Shown: piece after piece, positions 1 to 9,600 of the stretch | How the letters are laid out: the number at the start of each line of letters is the position of its first letter | Position numbering within the stretch: position 1 is the stretch's first letter | DNA from: Bacteriovoracales bacterium | GTDB lineage: Bacteria > Bdellovibrionota > Bacteriovoracia > Bacteriovoracales > Bacteriovoracaceae | Assembly: GCA_028346125.1 (NCBI GenBank) | Contig: JAOMEV010000005.1 | Coordinates: 1-64,000 of the forward strand | Reading direction: 5' to 3' | DNA: 64,000 bases | Notes under the pieces: model-generated | Seen by the model: the letters and a program-made list of their open reading frames with translations, nothing else | Databases searched by the model: none | Told to the model about the DNA's origin: nothing | Translations under genes and position numbers: made by a program

Positions 1-2
1 AT

Positions 3-1322
3 CACCTTCCTCCCCCTTTCATTGCTGCTGGGATAAATATGGACTTTTGGCCTTTGGGGCCAATTCTTCGTCGATGCGGAGCCTTTTTTATTAGAAGAAA
101 AGCTAAGGGTGATGAGCTTTACCTTAGCATTTTTAAAAGTTATGTCACCTTCTTAATTTCCCATAAGTTTAATATGGAGTTTTACTTTGAAGGAGGACGG
201 AGCCGTACAGGAAAACTCCTACCTCCGCGCTATGGAATGCTTTCATGGATTCTTGAAGCTTCTCTTACGAAGGGTAAATACCCTGTTGTCTTTATTCCCC
301 TCTCCATTCAGTACGAACAAATTATGGAAGGTGCTCTTTACGTCAGAGAACTTAAAGGTGAGATTAAGGAAAAAGAGAGTTTTTTCACATTCTTAAAAAG
401 TATAAGAGTGCTTAGAAGAAGATTTGGAAATGTTTCTCTAAACTTAGGTAAAGAGATTTTTCTGGATAACTTTACTGGCGATATTTTAGATAAAGACAGC
501 CTTGATAAAAAAGAAAAGAGAGAAATTCTTCAAAAAATGGCCTTTGAAATCGGGCATGAAATCAATGGTGCAAGAGTTGTTAATATGATTTCATTGATCT
601 CTTTATGTCTTTTAGATTGTAAAGAAAAAGAGCTCTCAGACACCGAGCTCACCTCCTATATTCAAAATGAACTGGATTACCTAAAAGCAATCAACGCACC
701 AGTTGAAGAAGAACTCAAATCAAAATTCGACCTCCTTCTTTCTGATGCGATCTACGAGCTCACAAAACTCAAACTTATTCAAAGAAACCCTGAAAACAAT
801 AAAATTTTTATCCCAGGGGATAAAAGAGGTATTGCTACTTACTATAAAAACAGCATCCTTCACTTCTTCACAGTTGATGAAATCCTGGAGCTAGGAAAGG
901 ATAACTATAGAAATGCAATAGACCTTTTTGACGTTCTCAAATACGACTTCTATTTTCCTAAAAAGGTAAAAAAAGAAATAACTGGAGAAGTCACTACCCC
1001 TAAAAGGGAAAGAAAACTCCTCGGTCGCTCTCTTTTTTATATCTTAGAAACTTATTCCCAAGGAATTGAAGCGATTATAGAAAATAAAAAGTCTCTACCA
1101 GAGGAAGGCAACCTTAAAAATTTCTTTAAGGAACAACTACAAAAAAGATATGAAAATGGTCAGTTTATACTACCTGAGTCGTCATTCATGAGCACTTTTG
1201 ATGGATTAGGACAGATCGCTATTGGAATCAAAGAAAATAGAATTCAGACAAAAAAGCTCGAGGAATACCTTGAGACTTTTTCAAAAATTAAAATAAATTT
1301 CCAGGTCCATTTGACCAACTGA
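3..1322 (+). CDS. Glycerol-3-phosphate acyltransferase (PlsB-like), 5' end cut by window edge
   Basis: Frame is open from the window start: PPPFIAAGINMDFWPLGPILRRCGAFFIRR and FYFEGGRSRTGKLLPPRYGML match PlsB-type acyltransferase blocks. Confidence 0.85.
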   Translation, partial: HLPPPFIAAGINMDFWPLGPILRRCGAFFIRRKAKGDELYLSIFKSYVTFLISHKFNMEFYFEGGRSRTGKLLPPRYGMLSWILEASLTKGKYPVVFIPLSIQYEQIMEGALYVRELKGEIKEKESFFTFLKSIRVLRRRFGNVSLNLGKEIFLDNFTGDILDKDSLDKKEKREILQKMAFEIGHEINGARVVNMISLISLCLLDCKEKELSDTELTSYIQNELDYLKAINAPVEEELKSKFDLLLSDAIYELTKLKLIQRNPENNKIFIPGDKRGIATYYKNSILHFFTVDEILELGKDNYRNAIDLFDVLKYDFYFPKKVKKEITGEVTTPKRERKLLGRSLFYILETYSQGIEAIIENKKSLPEEGNLKNFFKEQLQKRYENGQFILPESSFMSTFDGLGQIAIGIKENRIQTKKLEEYLETFSKIKINFQVHLTN

Positions 1323-1398
1323 AAAGCTCTTATTAATTAAACTAGCCTTCATTCTGACCGATAAAGTACTGTAAAAATAGTACTTTAGGGAGTCAAAT

Positions 1399-4300
1399 AT
1401 TTCTCGGAGAGCAAAACCTCATCTGATTTTAATTTGCGGAGACAAGGAATCTCATGGATCCCTTAGGGTCCTTAATGGACTGCTTAGAGACTTCCCTATC
1501 AAAAATATTGAAACAGAGTTTATTAAAAAGAGTGACTTCCATGATATCTATGAAGACCCCCTCGATGAAACTTTAATTAAATTCACCAAGAAAAAAGACG
1601 CCTTTCAAGAAGTTGTTGTCATTATTCTTGCGGGAAAAGTTGGAGAAGGCCACCTTGGAGTTGGTCAGCTCTTTGACAAAGGTGCTCTTTGCCTTCTTGA
1701 AGCAGAATCAGATAGTGAATCAACTGAAACCGCACAATCTTTTTTAATTTCAGGAAAGGCCCACCTAGAAATTAATTTAAGTGAGATAAGCGACTTTCTT
1801 GAACTTTACTTTGAATATCCCCGGGAAATTAAAACCTTTTTCAATCCACGAACTCAGATTGTTTGGCATGCTCTTTCCTCTCAATTTGAAGAACATGGAC
1901 TTGATATTGATAGCTATAAGCATACCTTTATTTTTTACGGACTTTTAGATAGGGTTACCTTCCTTAAAAAAGATTTTGTTGAATACGTCCAATCTTTAGA
2001 AGAAGATCCCATGGAAATCAATAATCTTTATGACTCTTTAGAGCTCCATAAATCAGAGTTTTTTAAAGACATTGAGGTTTATAATGAGTTTCGGGAAAAA
2101 ATTGTAAAAGTTTTTGAAAAAGACAAAATGAGGTACAAGATATGGATTCCAGGTTGTGCCACAGGAGAAGAAGCTTTCAGCTTTGCTTTGGTCATTTATG
2201 ACTATTTAAAAGAAAATAATTTGGAAAAAAAATATGAAATTATCGGAACTGATACAGATGTAAAAATGGTAAGGAAAACAGGTCTTAAAAAGGGACAATA
2301 TTCTAAAGAGGTCTTAAATCAAATACCAACAAAATATCAAAAGTATTTGAAAGTTGAATCAGATGTATTAATTATTGAGCCGGAGGTCAGATCCTCCATT
2401 ATTTTTTCTCCCCACAATATGATATCTGACCCAGGCTTTTTTAATTTTGATCTCGTCATTTGCCGAAATATCTTACACCATTTTAAAAAATCTTTTCAGA
2501 AAAATATTTGGCAGGATATGAGTACAGTCCTTGTAGAAAAAGGACTCCTTATCACCGATGGGAAATCTCCCCTTCCAGAATCTGTCAAAAAGAACTTTCT
2601 CGACGTAGGTAATATTAGCAATACTTTTTTTGACTGTGTAGAACGAAGAGAAGTTTTTGAGCACTTAAGAGCAGGTCAACACAATCTGGCCGAAGAACAG
2701 GCCATCGAGTTAAGAAAAAAATTAATGTTTAGAAGATCTGATGGCCTTACTGATAATAAAACAAAAGATGACGAGATAGAGGAATTGAAAAAAGAACTAG
2801 CTCTCACAAAAAGCTCTTTAAGAGCAGCAAGTATGAGCTTTGAAAAAACATTTGAGGAGCAAGTTAAATCATCTGATGAACTTAAAAAGGCCAATAAAGA
2901 GCTGACCAATCTAAAAAATAATTTACTCAAAAATGCCAATGAAAAAACAAAACAGCTAAAACAAACCAATATAGACTTACAAATGAAGTCATCTCTCCTA
3001 AAGCATACCAATCTTGACTTGGCAAAAAGGGAATACCAGCTCCAAGTTAAAACTCGTGAACTGGAAGAAAGTAACAAATCCCTAGAAACCATACAAAAAG
3101 AAAGGTCTTTATTTTTTGCAAAACTTAGTCACGAGCTAAGAACTCCTTTAAACGCTATTTTGGGCTTTTCTGGTATCCTTTTAGAGAAATTGCCTGAAGA
3201 TGAAACGTCCCAAGAAAAGGAATACCTAGACTGTATTAAAACCAGCGGTAAATCTCTATTGGCCCTCATTAACTCCGTTCACGACTTTACTAAGATAGAC
3301 CTCCATGAACTTACCATTATTAAGCAAAAAATGAACCTCCCCAAATTCCTAAAGGACCTTTCCACATATCATACCAATGAATGCATAAATAAAGGACTTA
3401 AGTTTTTCCTTGAACTAGATGAAGATCTTCCCCAGTGGATTGAAAGCGACGAATTCCGTATCAGGCAGGTTTTCGATAATCTTTTAAATAATGCCCTTAA
3501 GTTTACAAAAAAGGGTCACATAGAAGTCAAGTCCAAAGTCTTTTTTCTTAATGATGAAAAAAGTTGTTTAGACCTTATTTTTATGATCGAGGATACAGGA
3601 ATAGGTGTTGAACAAGAGAAATTAGATAAGCTTTTTAAAACATTTTCACAAGTCCATGACCCTGGTAGCCTTCAGGAAAGGGGGACTGGACTTGGGCTTT
3701 ATATTTCCAAGCAAATTACAGAAAAACTGGGGGGTGAGATTGGTGTTATTTCAAAGCCTGGAAAGGGAACTATTTTTAATATAACCTTAAAAAACATCCT
3801 CATAATTCCTGAGTTTGAAGAAAAAATAGTATCGACCTCCTACGAATTTTTTGGTCAGAATATTTTAATTGCCGACGACATTCCCTTAAATCTATCTCTT
3901 TTGGAAGCTTACCTCTCCCCGTATAATCTAAACGTAGAAACTGCTAAAGATGGCCAGGAGTTAATTTATAAAGCTAAAAAATTAAAACCTCACCTTATTG
4001 TCACAGATTATAAGATGCCTACTATAAGAGCGGATGAAGTTTTAGAAGTATTAGAAAAAAACAATATAAAGCCCCCCGTCATACTAGTTTCGGCATTAAA
4101 AGTTGAACATAATATCAAGAAAAAATTTCAAGATTTTTTACAAAAGCCAATTGATAAAAATATTTTCTTAAATAAGATTTCCCAATTTTTGAAACATCAA
4201 AAAATAGAAACAAAAAATGAAACTACCCGTCCATCTTTCAATAATTTTTTCATCCCCGATCAATTGGGAAAAGAAGAACAAGAACTTCTCGAAGAAATCG

Positions 4301-4530
4301 AACGTGACCTCTTAATGGCCAGAGATATTATGGATATCACGCTCCTTGAAAAGTCGTCTTCAGAAATTAGGAAAAAAATAAAAGGCACAAAAATTGAAAA
4401 TCTCTCTCCTTGGTTTACTCAACTCCAAACAGAATCCACAAATTTCAACATTCAAATGATTGAACAACTTTTAGAGGAAGGAATCAAGACGATTGAAAAC
4501 TATAGATCGAAAATAAAAAAGGCCTCCTGA
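1399..4530 (+). CDS. Degenerate CheB-like / CheR methyltransferase / coiled coil / histidine kinase / receiver fusion protein
   Basis: ORF track starts at ATG 2011, but the same frame is open back to TAG 1378-1380 with coherent CheB-like sequence. CheR motif (WIPGCATGEEAFSFAL), H-box SHELRTPLNAILGF, N-box DNLLNNALKFT, G-box GTGLGLYIS, REC domain (TDYKMP). AGGGAG at 1387-1392 precedes ATT 1399. Confidence 0.75.
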   Translation: MSRRAKPHLILICGDKESHGSLRVLNGLLRDFPIKNIETEFIKKSDFHDIYEDPLDETLIKFTKKKDAFQEVVVIILAGKVGEGHLGVGQLFDKGALCLLEAESDSESTETAQSFLISGKAHLEINLSEISDFLELYFEYPREIKTFFNPRTQIVWHALSSQFEEHGLDIDSYKHTFIFYGLLDRVTFLKKDFVEYVQSLEEDPMEINNLYDSLELHKSEFFKDIEVYNEFREKIVKVFEKDKMRYKIWIPGCATGEEAFSFALVIYDYLKENNLEKKYEIIGTDTDVKMVRKTGLKKGQYSKEVLNQIPTKYQKYLKVESDVLIIEPEVRSSIIFSPHNMISDPGFFNFDLVICRNILHHFKKSFQKNIWQDMSTVLVEKGLLITDGKSPLPESVKKNFLDVGNISNTFFDCVERREVFEHLRAGQHNLAEEQAIELRKKLMFRRSDGLTDNKTKDDEIEELKKELALTKSSLRAASMSFEKTFEEQVKSSDELKKANKELTNLKNNLLKNANEKTKQLKQTNIDLQMKSSLLKHTNLDLAKREYQLQVKTRELEESNKSLETIQKERSLFFAKLSHELRTPLNAILGFSGILLEKLPEDETSQEKEYLDCIKTSGKSLLALINSVHDFTKIDLHELTIIKQKMNLPKFLKDLSTYHTNECINKGLKFFLELDEDLPQWIESDEFRIRQVFDNLLNNALKFTKKGHIEVKSKVFFLNDEKSCLDLIFMIEDTGIGVEQEKLDKLFKTFSQVHDPGSLQERGTGLGLYISKQITEKLGGEIGVISKPGKGTIFNITLKNILIIPEFEEKIVSTSYEFFGQNILIADDIPLNLSLLEAYLSPYNLNVETAKDGQELIYKAKKLKPHLIVTDYKMPTIRADEVLEVLEKNNIKPPVILVSALKVEHNIKKKFQDFLQKPIDKNIFLNKISQFLKHQKIETKNETTRPSFNNFFIPDQLGKEEQELLEEIERDLLMARDIMDITLLEKSSSEIRKKIKGTKIENLSPWFTQLQTESTNFNIQMIEQLLEEGIKTIENYRSKIKKAS

Positions 4531-4534
4531 AATC

Positions 4535-5227
4535 TTACTTTTTCAAAAAAAGAGACGGGAAATCTGTACAAATATAATGAAACCCCATCTGTTTAAAAAG
4601 CTCCATATCTTCTACCGTATTGGCATTCCAAACAGTCATTTCTAGACCTTGATTTAGACACTCTAATACAAGCTCTTTATCAAAGGTTTCATGAGAAATA
4701 CTCAACCCATCACCTTTTGCGGCTTTCACAATCTCAACTGGATTAAGAGGTCTTCCATAGAGCAAACAGTGGGTTTTAAAATCCGGTCGCAGGTCCTTAA
4801 TCATTTTTAAAGGCCCATGATGAAAACATTTGATTATCGACCTCTCTTTCATTTCAAGAGAATCAACACAATCTATTACTCTTTTTTCACAACCTGGCGC
4901 CTTTATTTCGATTAAAACAACACTCTCTTTATATCCCTTTACCAAATTTAATACTTCATTGAGGGTGGGAATCGTTTCTCCCTCACCAGCATTCAACTTC
5001 TTTAGTTCCTCAAGCGTATAATCTTTTACTTTTCCTTCACCATTTGTCGTTCTGTCTAAAGTCCAGTCGTGGATAACCATTAAATGCTCATCTCTAGAGA
5101 GATGGACATCTATTTCGACACCGCCACACCCAAGATCAAGGGCCCTTTTAATCGATTTGAGAGTATTTTCAGGAGATTCTCCCTTCGCTCCTCTATGCCC
5201 AATTATTTTGCTCTTCATTTCAAACAT
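4535..5227 (-). CDS. Glycerophosphodiester phosphodiesterase
   Basis: GHRGAKGESPENTLKSIKRALDLGCGGVEIDVHLSRDEHLMVIHDWTLDRTTNG is the GDPD signature. Confidence 0.93.
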   Translation of the reverse strand: MFEMKSKIIGHRGAKGESPENTLKSIKRALDLGCGGVEIDVHLSRDEHLMVIHDWTLDRTTNGEGKVKDYTLEELKKLNAGEGETIPTLNEVLNLVKGYKESVVLIEIKAPGCEKRVIDCVDSLEMKERSIIKCFHHGPLKMIKDLRPDFKTHCLLYGRPLNPVEIVKAAKGDGLSISHETFDKELVLECLNQGLEMTVWNANTVEDMELFKQMGFHYICTDFPSLFLKK

Positions 5228-5320
5228 CCTTTTATTTAAATTACCTGATTTTATCTGGAAAAAGAATATTTCTTATCATCATTTTCTTTTATAATTAAAA
5301 AATAACTCAAGGATTTTAAA

Positions 5321-5812
5321 ATGAAGCTACTCATTTTCACCCTTTTTCTTTCCTTTGCGGCCTATCCCTGCTCCAATCTTAAAGACCATTTAGGGGAACA
5401 TAAACTGCATTTATCTGAAACCTTTCCTACCAATCAAAAAACCCTCTTTGAATGGCTTTCACAGACCCCCAAAATTGCCCGGTGGTTGGGAAATTTTGAA
5501 AGTCATCGAATATCCCCTGATCCAAAAAATCCCTATGGGGTTGGACACATAAGAAAAGTAGAAGCGCCACTTGTAGGAATAACAGAAGAGACAATTACCC
5601 TTTCTCATTTTCCAGACCAAATTCAATACAAAGTAACCAAATCAAAACTTATGAACACACACCTTGGAGACATGTGTCTCTCTTCTTTAGGTCCCAAAAA
5701 GACATTACTTACTTGGACCATCAGCTTCAACAGCAATTATTTTTACGCCAAGTTCGTCCACCTTTATTTAAAGCTCATGCTCAAAAGGCTTAAATACAAC
5801 CTATCAACATAG
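5321..5812 (+). CDS. Secreted SRPBCC-like hypothetical protein
   Basis: Signal peptide MKLLIFTLFLSFAAYPC; fold suggested by overall pattern only. Confidence 0.5.
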   Translation: MKLLIFTLFLSFAAYPCSNLKDHLGEHKLHLSETFPTNQKTLFEWLSQTPKIARWLGNFESHRISPDPKNPYGVGHIRKVEAPLVGITEETITLSHFPDQIQYKVTKSKLMNTHLGDMCLSSLGPKKTLLTWTISFNSNYFYAKFVHLYLKLMLKRLKYNLST

Positions 5813-5935
5813 AAATAAACATACTGCAACACTGAATCCTCATCCCTTTGGTGATTTTTCACAAAAGTTTATAGGTTTCTTCTATTTTTAACTCAATTTT
5901 TGTATGCTTTCGGTGTTTCATTATTAGGAGAAGAA

Positions 5936-6619
5936 ATGTTTAGAAGAATTGTTGTCTTTTTGGTCCTCTCTTCAGTTAAATTCTTAGGAAAGCTCTTTTA
6001 TTCTTTCGAGATTGAAGGTGAAGAGGTCAAAGACTGGTCTAACATAAGACTTTTGGCCTGGATTAATCACACCTCTCTTTTTGATATTCTCCTTATTTGT
6101 GTCTTTCCCTACCGCTACTTTTGGAAGGCCTCAAAGCACTGCATATCGCCCATTGCCGAAAAAACAATAAAGAGACCTTTCGTAGGAAAGGTTTTTGGAA
6201 ATCTAACTAACAAAAAGTCTTCTGTTAGCCAAAAAAGAGACGATACCTGGGGACAATTTCTTGATTCCATTGACGGTTCCTCCATTGTTGGCCTTTTTCC
6301 CGAAGGTCGAATGAAAAGAAAAAACGGCCTTGACAAATATGGTAATGAGCTTTCCATTAAAGGAGGCATCGCTGATATTCTAAAAAAAATTAACGATGGA
6401 GAAATGCTCATCATCTACAGCGGAGGAATGCATCATATACAATCTCCAGGAGACTCTTTTCCCCGTCTTTTCCAAAAGGTAAAAATCCGTCTAGAAGTCA
6501 TCAATATTGAGAACTACAAAAAAAGCCTCCCTCAAAACGATCATGAAACTTTTAAAACCGAGGTCATCAATGACCTTACAGAAAGAAGGTCTCACAATCT
6601 TTCAGCACTCTCAGTTTAG
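5936..6619 (+). CDS. 1-acyl-sn-glycerol-3-phosphate acyltransferase-like (PlsC family)
   Basis: AWINHTSLFDILLI (NHxxxxD) and GLFPEGRMKR motifs; AGGAGAAG RBS supports start at 5936 rather than 5900. Confidence 0.85.
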   Translation: MFRRIVVFLVLSSVKFLGKLFYSFEIEGEEVKDWSNIRLLAWINHTSLFDILLICVFPYRYFWKASKHCISPIAEKTIKRPFVGKVFGNLTNKKSSVSQKRDDTWGQFLDSIDGSSIVGLFPEGRMKRKNGLDKYGNELSIKGGIADILKKINDGEMLIIYSGGMHHIQSPGDSFPRLFQKVKIRLEVINIENYKKSLPQNDHETFKTEVINDLTERRSHNLSALSV

Positions 6620-9600
6620 CGACCACAGGTTGTATCATTGGGATCACAACCGACAAGTCCAAAGTCTCCCCCGGAATTTGAAGAACAAGATCCATAGGTA
6701 CACATATCATTTCCATAGGCCTCAGGTGCGTAGTAAGTCGCCTGTCCTACGCCCATGGAATCCATGAAACCTCTCAGCCACCCTTCATTAAATCCATGAT
6801 AGGCCCAATTCTTAGAGGCAAATCCCCCTACATAACGGATATTTGTCCAGGGGCCATCATTATCAAAAAAGGCCATTACTCTCATAGCATCGTTGGTGGC
6901 AATCTTAAAAACGACGCCTGCTTTATACCAGCGAAGTTCACTGGTGGCCCCATTCATAGAGTACCTCTTCCATCCCGCTGCATTTTTACCCCAGTTCATT
7001 CCAATGTCGTAAGGATCGGCAGGAGCTCCTCCAGAGTAGCCTTTCCCAACAACATCATCGGTATTTTCTCCTAAAAAGGCCTGAAACTTATTTGATTTGA
7101 TAAATTTACCAAACCTGGTATTCCCAATATTTGTTGACTTAGCAAGTTTTTGGGCAAGCTTCGTAAGAAGAGGCTTCGCAACACTCACAACAACAGCAGT
7201 AGCAAAAGTTCCTAAAGCTCCTGCATAGCCTCCTGCCTTAGCGGCATTTCCTACCGCCGACCAATCAAAAGCCCTTCCATTGACAGAGTTGTTACCGTGC
7301 TGTTTTATTATTTCAATAGTGGCCGCCTCTCCCGCTCCTATAGCACCAAAAACAACCATATGAAGGGCAAGAGATTTTAACCCTGCTGAAGACGTCACCC
7401 CAGCGGTGCCAGCTGCAGCAGCACCTATACCAGAAGAGGCCCCAAAAGATGCCGTGATCGCTGGAAGAGCTGCCGCCCCGGCAGCGGCAAAAAGGCCCCC
7501 GGCCAAAGCACCCATCAGTGCATAACCCCAGGTTTTGCCAGACCATTTAAAAGGATTCATAGTTCCAGATATGGCAGAACCGACAGTAAAAAAACCAATA
7601 ATGGCGAAAACTACAATACAGGCAATCGTAAAAGGCTCTTCTCCTGAAGGATCTGATTGCATTATTGGATCCGAAGAATACCTGTATGGGGAATGGAACA
7701 CATTTTTTGGATCAGGGGAAAGAAAGCGTCTGGCCTCCATATCGTAAATTCTGGCCCCCATGAGACGGAGGTTTCCATCGTCGTGTTTTAAATGCTCAGC
7801 TTGGGACCATTTATCTCTAAAATTATCTTTCCCTTTGGACTGACTTAACATTTTACCGAAAGAATCGTAAAGTGTGTTGGCCGTCACTTTTCCAGATTCA
7901 TCTGTAACAATAGCAGTATTCCCTAAATGGTCTGAGTGAAAATACTGTTCACCAATTTCTGGTTCACCTATTCCGTTTGCCCCAGGTTCCATGGCATAAA
8001 CGGGTAAAGAGGTTGTGACGGTAAAAATCGCGACCAGGATTGGGTAATGCCACCACTTCACTTTTCCTACAGCTCTTTTCCTAAAGATATTTACAATGAT
8101 GGAAAGGAGGAGTCCTATAGCAAAAGAAAGACAAAAGCCTTTCATCAGCTCATGTTCCAAGTTTGGTCGACTTAGTAATTGACCGAGTTTATTTTTTGTA
8201 AATTGGATAATCTTTGTGGGATCAAACATTCCCGCACTTAGTTTGTAGGCGTTGTACTCTATTTTCTTATCCATTTTGATCGCGGCAACGCCATCACCAG
8301 AACTCGTTTTGGAGTAAACCTTTTTCCCGTGAAAACCAACACTGATTGTATGAGTGACAGTTCCATTGGCCAATTTGTTAATTTCTAAACCAGGAGAGGC
8401 ATTAATGGTCATACCCCCATTAGGCCTAATAGTTTTTAAGGCACTCCCAGCGGAGTTTCTTATAAAGGTCGTTTTTCCTTCCGGGCCATTAATTTCTGTG
8501 ACTTGGTTAGCGTGGGATTCATATTTAAAGGACCAAGTTTTCCCTTCTTTTGTTTTTTCAATAACCCTGCCTGCTTTGTCGTAGAGATAATTAACTGAAG
8601 GAATCTTTCCTTCTCCGCTAATGGAGTAGACTCGACTGGACCCCTCCTGGCCCATATAGTAGACGGTGTTGTCATTTGCTTTAATAATATTGGAGTTACT
8701 GTCATATTCATAAGTTTCATTATGGTCTTGGTTATTTGAGGCCTCAATAAGACGGCCCATTTGATCGTAGGAGTATTCTGTTTGTACAGATAGATCATTT
8801 CTTGAAACAGACTTTAATTTTCCAATCCTGTCATCAAAAATGAGATTTTCCTCAAAGAGACTTCGGCCAGATTGAGTAACCTGAACCCCTGTCACTTTTC
8901 CAAAATCATCAAATTGAGCAGAGGCCAAGTTTCCATTACCAAACTCTGTAGTTATAGAAGAACCATGTTGATCAAGGGCCGTAATCCTGGCAATAACTTT
9001 TCCATTGAGTTTTACTTGATTTGCAAAGCCTCTAAAGGTTTCGGTCATCTCAATGACATCACCCGTTGGCAAGATGGTTTGGCCTAACTTATTTCTTTTG
9101 GTAACGTATTTTTTTCCATCAATAGTAATATCAGTTTGCTTTACGACTCCATTTCTATCGTAATGAATATTTTCCTTGTTGCCATTTCCATCAGTAACTT
9201 GCCAGAGGAGCCCTTTTTGGAGCTCATCATCGTGATACAAATGCTTTGTGATTTTTCCATCAGAATCTTTTCTAGTTAAAGGTCGTCCATTTTTATCAAA
9301 GCTATATTCTGTTACTTCACCATTGCCATTTGTCTTTTTGAGGACTCTACCGTTTTTGTCATACTCGAAACTTTCACAACCAAGATCTGGCTTACATTGC
9401 TTGGTGGTAAACCCAAGAGAGTTGTAGGACTTGGTTGTAATGGCCTCTTTGGGATCGATCACTTTAGTAACCTGCCCATGGGCATTGTAAAAAGAAGAAA
9501 CTTCTCCTTCGTTAGGAAAAACTTTTAGAATTTGTTTTCCTGAATTGGATTTTTCTATTTTGAGTTTCATATCCCCATCCCCGGAAGGACTTGGTATGGT

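Noticed and set aside
2676-3092. 138-aa minus-strand ORF
   Set aside because: Antisense to the Lys/Glu-rich coiled coil of the kinase fusion; Ser/Phe/Leu-rich composition is the complement of that coil.
5900-5935. TTG start at 5900 for the PlsC-like protein
   Set aside because: AGGAGAAG RBS immediately precedes ATG 5936, which gives a normal N-terminus.
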